DNA of 64,000 nt from Taeniopygia guttata (taxonomy: Eukaryota; Chordata; Aves; Passeriformes; Estrildidae): contig NC_133024.1 in the NCBI RefSeq assembly GCF_048771995.1, forward strand, positions 21,902,001-21,966,000, given 5' to 3'. Each line of letters starts with the position of its first letter. The stretch's first letter is position 1. Made by a program: the position numbers and the translations under genes. A model generated the notes under the pieces. The model was not told where the DNA came from. It searched no databases and was given only the letters and a program-made list of their open reading frames with translations. This document shows, piece after piece, positions 1 to 11,946 of the stretch.

Positions 1-494
1 TAGAAGGTTTCTGTGAACAAAGAACTCTTTTATGCAGCAGGGAGAAGCATAATAAACCCTGTGTCTGGAAGCTGCAGCTCAGTTTATACAGATGGGAACT
101 GAGGTGCAAAATCATGGGCTTAAGGCAGGAATCACTGGCAGAAACTCTATGCCTGGTGTTACACTATGGATCAGACTAGGTCATCACAACCAGCAGTCTT
201 GGCTTTGAAATCTGTGTGCCTATGATTAACGTGATTCCCACATTATATGCACACATCAGCATTGCATTTAGTCACTGAAGAAGAGAGAGAATGTATTCAA
301 TTAGCTCTTGGCTTTCTGCCTAAAAGGGGAAAATGAAGTGAGATTTTGTGTAAGGACAACCCTGGTAACACTGAAAAACATCACGGAATTACTAGCATTT
401 GGGCAGATTGGAAAGGTTTTCAAGGCCCAGCACAAAAGACCCTGCAGAAAGATCTCTGTTCAGTGAGCTGCACAGAAAGAAGGCCAGAGCAGCA
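1..494. other. Non-coding, no recognised content
   Basis: There is no exon-like frame with splice sites and no repeat that could be named. The start of the following CR1 may be slightly upstream of its listed boundary. Confidence 0.6.
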
Positions 495-1168
495 CCATGG
501 AAAGGGACCTGGGGGTCCTGGTTGATGGAAAGTTGAAGCTGAGCCAGCAGTGCCCTGGAGCCAGCAGGGCCAACCCTGTCCTGGGGCATCAGGCCCAGCA
601 TCACAGCCGGGCAGGGGAGGGGATTGTCCCCTCTGCTCTGAGCTGGGGCGGCCTCACCTCCAGCGCTGGGGGCAGTTTTGGGTGCCACCATATAAGAAAA
701 ATACAAAACTATTAGAGGGTGTGCAAAGAAGGGCTATGAAGATGGTGCAGTGCCTTGAGAAGGCTGAGGTCCCTTGGGCTGTTCAGCCTGGAGAGGAGGA
801 GGCTGAAGGGAGACCTCACTGCAGGTACAGCTTCCTCATGAGAGGAAGAAGAGGGGCAGGCACTGAACTCTTCTCTGTGGTGAGCAGTGACAGGACCTGA
901 GGGAATGGCCTGAAGCTGGGTCAGGGGAGGTTTAGATTGGATATTTGGAACAAGTTCTTCATCCAGAGGGTGGCTGGACACTGGAACAGGCTCCCCAGGG
1001 AAGTGGTCACAGCACCAAGCCTGACAGAGCTCAGGAAGTGTTTGGACAACACTCTCAGGCACATGGTGTGATTTGGGGATGGTGCTGTGCAGGGCCGGGA
1101 GTTGGCCTTTGATGATCCTTATGGGTCCCTTCCAACTCAGCACATTCTGTGGCTCTGTGATACCATAC
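495..1168 (+). mobile_element. CR1 LINE fragment, 3' part
   Basis: This is a 5'-truncated, degenerate CR1 non-LTR retrotransposon. Recognisable CR1 landmarks occur in order: AAAGGGACCTGGGGGTCCTG at the start, AGAAGGGCTATGAAGATGGT, CTGTTCAGCCTGGAGA, TGGACACTGGAACAGGCTCC, and the 3' end GGGTCCCTTCCAACTCAG then CATTCTGTGGCTCTGTGAT. Open frames inside it are remnants or chance frames; the reverse transcriptase is not intact. Confidence 0.9.
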
Positions 1169-1291
1169 ATGGCTTAGCTGAGGCCCTGAAAATCATATTA
1201 CAAGCTTGGATAAATAAATCAGAGGTAGACAGGGCAATATTAGTACCCTTTATTTCACTCAGATCTTGCTTAAATAGAATGGGAAATATCC

Positions 1292-1312
1292 TTTTTTTTT
1301 TTTTTTTTTTTT
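1292..1312. repeat. T21 homopolymer
   Basis: Twenty-one T residues stand alone; neither flank resembles a processed transcript or a SINE. Confidence 0.9.
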
Positions 1313-1737
1313 CTGGGATGGTCTTATTTAAAATGGGTGGTATGGATTATTATGATGGTGATGAGAAGGAACTGCATTTTTTCCAGGTTTAAATGTTTTT
1401 ATTTACTGGAAAACCCTTAAGTTCTTGTAGGAACATGAAGAGAGTCACTTTAAAGTGTTCCCGACTCACATCACAGGAATTCATTGCATTGAAAATGCAG
1501 TTTTCAATGCTAAAACAGGTGATTTTCAAACGCAAAGTTACTTGTCTTTGAAAAGGCAGGCAAGTTACCATTTTTTAACCTGCACTTTCAAATCTCATTG
1601 AAGTACTTAGAGGGTATTAAAATGAAAATTTTTGGTGATTCAGAGAGAAACAGTTTTAATAATAATCATGGTGCATGAATAACGTTCAGTCCTTTGACAG
1701 TTTATTAAAATTGGAAGTACTTTGAAATTGTTTATCT

Positions 1738-2175
1738 CAGAATCACAGACTGGGTAAGTTTTGAAGGCTCCATAAGGGGTCATCTGGTCCAGCCTCCTTG
1801 CTCACGCAGGGTCATCACAGAGCCCATGGCACAGGATTGCGCCCATCCAGGTCCCAAATCTCCAGTGAGGGAGACTCCCCAACGTCTCTGGGCAACCTGT
1901 TCCGTTGTTCAGTCACCTGCACAGTAGAGAAGTTCTACCTCATATTCAGGTGGAATCTCCTGTGCATCAGTTTCTTTCAATTGTCTCTTTTCCTTTCCTT
2001 GGCAACACCAACCAGAGCCTTGGTCTATCCTCTTTACACCCTCTTTTAATGTGCAGGAGGCTGCATTTGCCTTTGTTGAGTTTCAGGAGGTTCCTCTCTG
2101 CTCTTCAGGCCCTTCTGAAGGGCTGCACAGCCCTCTGGCCACTCCTCACAGCTTTGGGTCATCAGTGAACCTGCA
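1738..2175 (-). mobile_element. Old CR1 LINE fragment
   Basis: Read on the plus strand it starts with the reversed CR1 3' end (AATCACAGACTGGGTAAG, GGTCATCTGGTCCAGCCTCC) and continues through CAACGTCTCTGGGCAACCTG, AGAGCCTTGGTCTATCC and TTGGGTCATCAGTGAACCTG. It is more diverged than the other copies, and its inner end is not sharp. Confidence 0.75.
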
Positions 2176-5100
2176 GGGGAGGCATCTGCCCCTTCACCCC
2201 TGCTATTGATGAATGGGACAAGAAAATCACTTTCTGTCCAATCTTAATTTCTGCTTAATTTCACTCATAGGTGAGTCCTTTCAATACAGCTGTTTATTTT
2301 GTTTTTCCATTCTTTCCATTAGAGTCTTGAGTTATTGCAGACCAGCACTTTTATTTGTTGAACATTTCCTATCATCTACCTCCAAGGTCCTCTGTTTAAG
2401 CAGTACACTAAGGCATGGACAATTGAACTCATTCATTTGGGAGCCTGGGTTGTTGTTGCCTTCTTTTCTCTCTTGCAAACTGCCATTTTAAAAGATCACA
2501 GTTGTTTTTGTCAAGTTGTGTAATGTGGTCTTGGGTTTTCTCATTCTGTTTTCCATTCACCTTGCAAAGGAAGTATCCTGTGGAGTCATGCTTTTGATCT
2601 CACCTAGGACGCTGGGTCTGCACTATGCACATCTGAAATAGCTGGTTTAGACCCTTTTCATTTTCATCTTGTTGCTTTTGGCAGGGAAAAAAGTGTTCAA
2701 AAGTAAGAGAATTTGTTCGTGTCTGATTTGAAAACTGAATGGCTCACTGTTTGGCTTTTTCCCTTTTTAAAAGTCCTGTACATGGAACTGTTTTTTGAGG
2801 GCTTGTGATCATGCATGTAGTTTGGTTTCTGTCTAGCCACAGCAGTTTACCAATTACAAAAAAGTCTTTCAGCACCTGACCCTATATTGAGGGCAAGAGT
2901 TGCAGCCTTTAATTGTTTAATTAGGTAGTCCTAGCTTAAAAATATTGAACAGTGCTTTCTCAGGTAACTCTGTTATTTCAGGAAGCATCCCCACAAAATA
3001 TTTTCACTTGTTTTCCTTTGCTATTTTACCCAGTAAAAGGAGGCAAAGGTGATCTCTGGCAGTGATCAGCTCATCTTCAAAATACTTGCAAATAGCCCTC
3101 ATCTTCTCAACTAATGAAATAAAAGCCATTCCCTGAATCCTCTTATATACTATGCTGTGTGTGGCTGATGTGCTTTTTGCTGGGGAGCGGTGTGAGTGGT
3201 GGTGAAAAAGAAATAAGACCCTGTATCTTTTCATTGCTCCTTTGTTTCGTGGTGAGTGGGAAATCCTTTCATCTGTAAACTTGTGTATTCTTTTTCGCCT
3301 TGAAAGGGTGGAGTCAAATAGAACCCCAAGTTGGGTATGAAGGTACTGTAAATACAGTGACAAACTATACACAGAACAAAGACTGCTTGTCCTGACTTCC
3401 AATGTCAAAAAAACCCCCAAAACAACAAAAATGAAAGAAACTAAACTAACAAGAAAACAAAAAAGGTGATGAGTAAAGGTGAAAGTCAGTGCATCTAAAA
3501 CTGCTTGAAATGTATTTTTTTTAACATCACTTAACTGTGGAAGGTCTTACTGACAGATATGAAATTTTGTGAGTTTGCAGATTTTGACATGATGAGGAGA
3601 AAATTGAGTGACATTCAGCCACTCCTGCTAGAGGAAGATGAGTTAGTATTTGTTTGCCACCTTTATCAGGCTGTCAACTGATCTCTTCTAGTTTGTTTCT
3701 TGTAGGATTTCCAATATTTTTAATTCTATAATGCTGGAAGCAAAAAGATTAAGAGTAAGCTGCTTCAACCTTTATCTTTTCTGTTAGAGATAAACAAGAG
3801 TGAACATAAAGTACATCAGTAGCACTTTCAAGGAGGCACTTTTTAGACTGTAGTTTGCTTTTAAAGTCAGCATTGCACTTGGCTCAAATGATGAGATAGT
3901 GACATTAAATACCACTCAGGCAGTGTTAATATTTTCAATGCCTTATTAAAAAGGAAAAATGTAAACTAATTCTACTTCTGTTGTGATGAAGTTCCTTCAT
4001 AACATCTGAGAAAAATCAAGGCTGTTTGAGCACTTAGACAAAATGTAATTTTCTGCTGTTTATTTGGGGCAGGAGCAGAGAGGGAACAATTGTTTAAAAT
4101 GCTTACTGAGAGTCAGCTAATTTTCCTCATCCCTGTCTGAAAGTTTCCAAAAAGAAGAGCATAAGGAAATCAGGTTGACTTCCATGGTTACCAGAAGCCA
4201 ATGCTAATGAATACATGTACTGTTGGTTAGTGAAACTCATTATCCCTGTGTGCCAAAACAGAGACAATGGAGACAAAACCCACAGCCTTTCAACTCCAAA
4301 TATATCACTGGCTAAACTTGCCTGAGATGACTAAGAAAATGATTGATTTAAAGGAATTACAGTGCAATAAAAACCTCTCTTCTTTATCCCCAATCTTGTC
4401 CTCTCCAGCATCTGGCACTGGCTGATAGTCTACAGGGCACCTCACTGGCTGCTGTTATTTAGTTACAGGAAAGACAAAATTCTGCAGCAGCTGAGCACTA
4501 ATGCATTAATTCTGGTAACCCCAATGCAAAGCACTAATCTGTTAATCTATTCATTTTGTAGATAAAGAAAAGGGTGGCACTTTCACTTCAGCATTAATTT
4601 AGTCTGCCTTGAGTCCTGCCCATGTCTGTATAGCAGACTGACATATTTCAATTCTAGCAGGCTCATTTGCCACGTGCCTGCTTTATATCCTGAGCTGATC
4701 TGACTCCTCCACTCTGTGTTGGCACAGCCCTACCCTGTGCAGTTCACACCTTAGTTCACAGAGTGGTCACTGTGGTCACCCTGTGTTCTAGCTTCTAAGC
4801 ATAGCAAGCCGTAGGCTATCAAACACTGGGGACACTGCACTTTATCCAAAGAAGGCTCCTCCTGTGAAAATCTGGAAATGAAGACTGGGAAGCAAGAACC
4901 AGACCATCTGAGAACTAGACTATCCCCTGTTTTGGGATAAAACAGGATAGATCACCATCATTCCATTACCACAATTTATAATCTGCAATCTTCCTGTATC
5001 TTATAGTGACAGATCGTATGAATTACAGCTCCTTCCAAAATGCTCCACAAAAATGTATTGGCTCCAGCTGGTGATAAAAAACATGAGTAAGTTTAAGTAA

Positions 5101-8100
5101 AGTTAGGCAATCCAATGCTTTGCATTCTGTAGAAGTTAGTGTTTCTTGTAGTTTTCTTTTTACTCTTTGGATGGCTTTGGATGACACTGTTTTCCTGGAG
5201 GGTGGATAAGAATATGAAGTTTGTGAGGATAAAGTGGTAATTCTTACTGATACTTATATGAGAGAAAGATGGAAAAAGCCTGTGAACTAGAGCCAATGGG
5301 CTGTATAGAGATTTCCTGCTTCTTGTCACAGTATGTTGACTGAACAACTCTGTGTCATGACCCATGTTGTGCCTGGTACCAGCTTAGCTGTATCTCAGCC
5401 AGGTCAACCACTGAAGAAAAATGGACTTCAGGAATTTATTCTATTCAGTTTCCAAGTGCAAGGAGAAAGTTCATTTTCCTGGTGCTGCCACAGCTGAGGG
5501 AATGGTGTGATAAACGGATATGTTAAACAAGGATGGAAACCAAAGCAGAGTTATGTACTCATGGTGAATAAGTGAGGCATTAGGAAGATATTTCTGTTGG
5601 AAGAAACATAGAGGTATTTTTCACTATTCCTCTCTCCAGTTAAACAGGACCTATGCAAGTAAAAGAGCTGCATTAAGAAATACCTTTATCTATGTTCCTA
5701 ACTCCTTCAACAGAAATCTGACTAGGTCCAAAGATTCACCAAATCTGATCCTGCAGAGAGACAAAAGCAGTAAAGATGTGAGGAAAACCCCACAATTTCA
5801 GTAGTTTTTAAGCTGCTGCTTTTCATATTCACTGTAGCCTACTCAATTCTCTGTTACAGTGGGAGAGATGTGATTGTCTCACCCTGGTCATCACAGTGTA
5901 ATCTGCTCTTTTTCTTTACCTGCTGTCTTTATTCAACAGCCATTTGTATTTCCATCAAAATCTCAATTTAAATTTTTTGTTAGGCTTAGGGAATTTTTGT
6001 TGCCAGTCTCAAGAATTCATCTGCTTGTCTTTGCTACAAACCTGTGTCAGATTAGACTAGTTGCACTTGGCCAGACTGCAGTGCCCTTGCCTCTGATAAA
6101 CAGAGCTTTGCTACACAAACTGGCCTGCTCTCATGAGGCATTACACTCAGCAGAGAAGGTTTGAGCTAGCTGCAGTAAAATCTATTGTCTTGATATAAAA
6201 GTCTGCTGTGAGATAAGAATCTTCCTCATCTGGATGATGAACATCTGATCTTTCCTGCCTTTTGCTGAGAATGTTAAGCCCTATGGATGTAAACCTGTCC
6301 ATGTTTAACATGTGAGTATTTATAGGCATTTCTATGCCTATAAATTAGTGGCGGCCTGTGTCAACAGTGAAAGAACCTGTCAGGAAACAGAGAAATGATC
6401 TTTGAGAAGCTGGAGATACTTTTACAAGCTGGAGGGAATGACAAAACGAAAATTTTGCCAAGGCACATTTTTTAACAGCATTTGGTCCAATGATTTCCTA
6501 GTTGTTAGGTCTATTTGTTGAAATCTGTGTTCTGTGTTTTAGAAATAGCTGCACTATATTTAGGTGAATATTTATAGAAAATTTAAGCCCTGCTCCCAGA
6601 GCTTGTCTCTACTTTTCTCATTTTTAAAGCTTGGTATTTATATCATCTAGCCATAGGAAAGTGTGGGCTACACATTCAAGATTGTGGCTGACCAAAGACC
6701 TGAGGCCTACCACACGAAGGATGACTTCTCCACTGGTTAAAACCCATCAAAAACAACTTTTCCACTGGGTATGCTGGAAAGCATCTCAGTGAATAAGGCA
6801 TCTTTTCTACAGAGGATAGAGTTTTGTGGCTTAATTCTGCTGACTACACTGAACGTCTGCTTCAGAAGGATTTTGGCCCTCTCCTATTGCTTTTGCTATT
6901 AAGGACTTTATAACATTTCCTATTATAAACTTTGCTGTTATAAACTCTTCTGCTTTTAATGGATAATTGAATCTTGGTGTGTTTCTTCTGAGTAAGCTTG
7001 CACAGAGGCAAACTGCAGCTGGATTTTGTACGTTACAGCAAATTGCAAAGAATAAATCACTTGAGCATTTTTCATAAAAGCAAAGAAAAAACCCTATCAT
7101 ACTCTCTGCTGCTTGAAATTCTTGGTAAGTTTAATGTAAAAAACAGAGACTGTATAGCTTCCATTTCAGAACATCAGAAATGCCAGATCCTCAAGTGCTT
7201 TTTGATAAGCTCTACCACTTCAGTTGCAAAAATTAGCATCATTTAAGATAAAAGGTCATTGCCAGTTTCATCTGTGTTTTATAAACAGAAATTAACTAAA
7301 ATTTGAATGTTACCATGTTACCCATCCAACCACTGAGCTTTAGTCATAAAGGAACACTGGTATGAACCATCCCATGCCTGAACCAGCACAACAAAACCAA
7401 AATTGGTGAGGTTTTCTGACATCAAACTAAGCCTACCTCTCATAACAGAGATAAGAATAAACTGAAACCTTTTCTCTGGATCCCAAACTGTGGCGGTTTA
7501 GATGAACAGGGACCCAAGGCCAGGCTACCCACAGAAGGTGGAATGCAGCCACCGGGCTCAGAGTCTGGTCCCAGCAGCAGAGGTGATTTCTTGTAGTTTC
7601 TAAGAGAACTGGCATATCTGTCAGGATCAAAAGGCTGTCTTTCTAGTCAGAGAAACCTCAAATGTTGACACTGTGATGCCAAGCTGCAGCCATTCTGCAG
7701 AACAAGCTCTCTCCTTTGCCAGTCCCAGCAGGGCACTGTAGCTAGCTCTTTGTGGAAGCAAGAGCCTCATCCATAATTAGTGGCTGAATGGCTACACATG
7801 TAAAATGCTCTTGTGATATTCTCTCCTTGCATTAGTTCTCTTGCTGCAGAAACAAGGATAAGTGACCTTCAGGTTTCATTTGGATTTATTGAGCTCATGA
7901 CCAGCTGTGGCCTCAGAATGACACTTGGCACATATCATGTGGCCATTTGATGACATCGCTGTTTACTCAAGTGGTCCCGTATTTTTCATCTCCTCATTCA
8001 AGATAAGTTGGCTTAGCCTCCATTAAAAATTACATTTTATTCAGGATTGAGATAACCTTTCCTAACCCACCAAGCTTCATCTCTGTCTCTGCTAATCTTT

Positions 8101-9590
8101 CAGCTATCTGGAACATTATTTTTTTTTTCTCTAATAAATAAGCAATTATCTTAAAGAAGAAATGAGGAAATATCTCTGTGAAAAGGGTAAATATAAGAAA
8201 AACAAGGAAATAGGATTGATTCAGTCCCCCAAGCTGTTATTTAGTTTAGTTTAGGGTCTCCTAGCCAAATGATGTGTCTACCACACTTGAGGATGTGAAC
8301 AAATAGATGACTAAAAGCACGTGTGTTCTTGCAGAAAACCTGACTCTATAAAAATGATGACATTTGCATTTATGGTGTTTGTGCAAGGTTGAGTTTTTGA
8401 CTGACCTTTGCCCAAGGCACCTTGGCATGCTTTGTGTCAGCTGTCTCTCTAGCAGCAGCGCTCTGTCGTTTTCTAATTAAGTCTGTGCAACTGTTCACAT
8501 TGGAATTAAAGCTCAGCAAAAGGTTGCAGGGTGCTGTGTCTTCATTATCTATTTTTCTCATCTCGTGGCTCATGCTGAGTTGCATTCTGCTTAAACAAAG
8601 CAATATGGTTCTTACTGTTGAGAGCACAGGACTGCAAACAGCAAGCTAGTCCATGGCTCTGCTGTTGTTTTGTGCAGTACCAGCTGGTTTTTATTGAGGA
8701 AACTGTACTATGTAGTTGAATAATTTTGGTTTCTACAGTCCTTTTTGTTCTGTTTTGGAAGGGGCGAAAAAGAGAGTACTAAATCCTTTGAAGAGCTAGG
8801 AACTGACAGTAACTTGAAGAATACGTATTGCACTGTACATACTGTACAAGTATGATGAAGACCAGATGATTTTGTGTGTGTGTGTTACTGAAAGTGCTGA
8901 TTGATCTACGATGGGTTTACTGAGGGGAAAAAAAAGGAACTTTCTTTTATTTTCCTTCTTCTAGTTTCAAAACAATCAGAACATAACACCGCTCTTCCAG
9001 AAATCCACCAGATTTTTCTTCTCACAACTGTCCCACTCTATAGCTGCCTAAATTGATCACTACATTTGCAACATCTCAGCATGCATCAGTTTCCTCCTCT
9101 GTAAAATATCTTGAGCTCTTAGAAAGATTTCTTTCTCCTAAGTTTATGACTTACAAACTTAAAAGATCTGAGGTTGAAAAAGACAAAGGTTACACTGTAA
9201 CCACTCAGCAAACTGATCATGAGGCTTCAGTTATTACACTAATGCTGAAAGGTGTCAGTGAGACAGAAATTTTATTTCTTCTGCCTACACATTGCTCTGT
9301 CCTCTGTCCCTGAGGACCCTAAATTTCTGCTCTGTTGAGTGATGAATCTTCCACTGAAAAAAGGTCTTTTGCATGTATTAGTAGAGAATTGGGCTGGTGT
9401 ACTCTGTGAAACTTGTTGCTCTGTTCCTATGTATTCTTAGGTACAGCATGCAGGTTGGAAATTATGTCAGCCATGTTTTGTGACATTTTTTGACAGTAGC
9501 CATGAGTTGAACAGACTTCGGGTTGCACCTCCCAAATGTGGGAGTCCTTCTTTGAGTCAGGTAAGAGTGATAGAATCAGCCTGGGATGTA
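2176..9590. other. Unannotated intergenic or intronic DNA
   Basis: These 7.4 kb are AT-rich, with only short simple runs (T9 near 8120, a short TG run near 8873). The longest frame is 138 codons at 3004-3420 on the minus strand; it resembles no family known to me and has no supporting splice sites or neighbours. No gene is supported. Confidence 0.55.
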
Positions 9591-9596
9591 GCAGAG

Positions 9597-9908
9597 TGTC
9601 GCCGTCGAGGCAGGACGGGAATGAATAGACTTGACTCAGAAGGCTGCGAGACTAAAACTCTGGTTTATTCAAAATACACAGCTCTTTTATACAGAGCTTC
9701 GTGAGGACCAAATCCATTGGTTCTGAAGTGAAAACAAGCTACACCATTGGTGCAAAGTGCTTGATGCACAGTGATAGAACTTAACTATAAACAATGTGAA
9801 AAACAAGAAAGATAAAGAATTATTTACATTCTTCTCCAGCTCTTTCCCAGGCTTTTTGCCTGGCTAGAAACTCTCAGTTTCTTTCTTTGACTGAATCTGA
9901 GACCCACA
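9597..9908 (-). mobile_element. Solo LTR, ERVK-type, with 6-bp target duplication
   Basis: This is a 312-bp element with TG and CA ends (plus-strand start TGTCGCCGTCG, end GAGACCCACA) flanked by the direct repeat GCAGAG at 9591-9596 and 9909-9914. On the minus strand it holds a TATA-like TATAAAAGAGC followed by AATAAACC about 25 bp later, the usual U3-R arrangement. Six-base duplications are typical of ERVK-class insertions. No internal retroviral sequence is present, so it is a solo LTR left by recombination. Confidence 0.9.
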
Positions 9909-9914
9909 GCAGAG

Positions 9915-11774
9915 GTACGAAATGTCTCCTTCTCTGCCAAGTGAGTTTCTTGGGAGTATATCCCAAAGCAACAAATGGTCTGAAATCAGAGCCCAGCTCT
10001 AGGCTTCATCACCCAGTTTTCTACTGTGCTTGTGCCAAAGCAAAAAGTTTGTTTTGCTGAAAAGGAACATCCTTGTGGAATGGGGATGTGTCTTTTAAAT
10101 GAATGTGGTTGGATGGGGAACAGTGGGAAGGACTGAGTGCAGAATTTATCCTGGTGCACATTTCACATTATGAAATTTCCCTTGCTAAAGCAAACCAAGG
10201 AAAAAAAAAGAAAAGGAGCAAAAAGAAGGGAGGATTTTTTGTAATAGAGCTATGCATCACGTGCTGCATTATGAAATTAATCCAACTGTATGCAGCAGAC
10301 TTTAATTAACTTTTTATTAGGATGAAACAACCAGCTTCACAATATAGAAGACTATTTAAAAAATGAAACATCTTGTCTATTTTTGATCCCAAATGCACAA
10401 AGGAATCAGACTACAATACATTCCAGTGGCTTGAAATATTTTAATTGGAATAAAGAAGTGTAACTTGTTTTGAATCATACAAGAAGACATTGCCACATCC
10501 TCAGGTTTTATTGCCTTTACTTGCACCGAAATAAATAGAGAAATCATTTGTTATGAAATCATGAAGAAATTACAAAACTAAGAATGGCATCTTCACTGTG
10601 AATTTCTGCTTTGGGTGAAACATTCAGAGCTAAATTGCTAATCTCTTCATAAAGTCTTCAGCTGAATGAGACAAGTCTGTGAGGAACTGTGAGGATTTTG
10701 GGCTTAATATAAGCAGTATATGTGTCTATATCAGAAATTACATAAAGAAACCAGGATGAACATGGAAGCCATCACTATCTCGTTCCCACTGCTTAAACAA
10801 AGGCTAAGTTGCTTCTAACCTACCCCCCCATTCACTCTAATTTTTTTCTGGCAAAAAATCTCGAGTATAATGTTTTCTTCATTTGAAGTAAAAGGAGGTT
10901 GACTTTTTTTTTTTTTTCAGCTGAGTTAGTAGTCTGTCTTTCCTAACCATACCTTCCATCTTCACTGAGTAAACTTTTGAACCTGATGGAAATCTCAAAG
11001 ATAATTATTTTCCTACAAGTTTTGTGCAACACAAGAGAAAAAAGGTCCAAAGTAAAGCCTTTCTGAAGGAGAGACAGAAGGCAAGCAGGCTTTATTTGTT
11101 TCACCAGCCATGCTATCTCTTATCCAGGGGTTTGCAAAAGCAGACCTTTAATAAAGTGGAAATTAGCTTTACCAAAGTGGGAGAAAGCAGGGGGAAGGAA
11201 AGAATCGTAGAAAGTCATTACACCAAGTAACTATTTTTCTTACAATTTTTTGGCAAAGTGAATGAAACTATTTTGTAAAAATGCTAACATCTTCTCCTGC
11301 CCCTAGAAAAGGTAGAGTATAGCATTTACCTAGTCCTTGTCTTGATAGCTGTGTGCTTCTGCCTCAGAACTGACAGAACAAATTTTGTTCAAATTCAGCT
11401 ATTTTTTAGATTTGTAGAAAGAAGAATGACAAATCAAGTTAATTCAATTCATCAGAAAAACATTTGAAGGTATCTTTAAAGAGGTAAATTTGATGTAATT
11501 TCTTTCAGCTCTCAAGGAAACACAGCAAATTATTTGACATCCAGGATCCGGAGAGCAAAAATGTATAGACCAGTTCAAGCATGTTTTCTCTCAAAGTCAG
11601 TTATTCCTGAAGCTGAAGTATATTATATGATAGCAAATTTGTCATCTCGAAGTCTGCTACTCTTGTGTAATTTTTATTAAGAAATAAGATTCTTAGAGCC
11701 ATCTTAACTTTTCTTTAATGAAACCTAGAGGAAGACTGTGGGAAATTTTCTTTAAAAGATGAGAATTTATATTA
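9915..11774. other. Unannotated non-coding DNA
   Basis: This is AT-rich sequence with short homopolymer runs (A9 near 10201, T14 near 10904). I see no gene or nameable repeat. Confidence 0.55.
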
Positions 11775-11946
11775 GGATCACAGAATATTCTGAGTTGGAA
11801 GGAACCCACAATGATTATCAAGTCCAGCTCTTAAATGAATTGTTCATATGAATAGTTTCATATCAATTTTTCAAATGAATTGTTCAATTGTGATTGAACT
11901 CACAACCTTGGCATTATTACCATCATGCTCTAGCCAGCTAATCTCA
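11775..11946 (-). mobile_element. tRNA-Ile-headed SINE with CR1-like tail (TguSINE1 type)
   Basis: On the minus strand the element opens with a tRNA-like head containing a box A (TTAGCTGGCTAGAGC), the anticodon region TAATAATGCC, and a box B (GGTTGTGAGTTCAATC), which resembles tRNA-Ile. It then ends with a CR1-like 3' tail (GTGGGTTCCTTCCAACTCAG, ATATTCTGTGAT). That composite is the structure of TguSINE1 from the zebra finch. The middle contains a short internal duplication of AAATGAATTGTTCA. It is a degenerate copy and not a working tRNA gene, since the acceptor stem is lost. Confidence 0.8.

Noticed and set aside
712-1170. Minus-strand frame of 152 codons
   Set aside because: It is antisense to the CR1 copy at 0.5-1.2 kb and reads through degenerate LINE sequence.
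3004-3420. Minus-strand frame of 138 codons
   Set aside because: It resembles no known family, has no splice or promoter context, and a frame this long is plausible by chance in 64 kb. It stays a candidate only if transcript data support it.
11881-11942. tRNA-like sequence with box A and box B
   Set aside because: It is the head of a SINE; it lacks a pairing acceptor stem and is joined to a CR1-like tail, so it is not called a tRNA gene.
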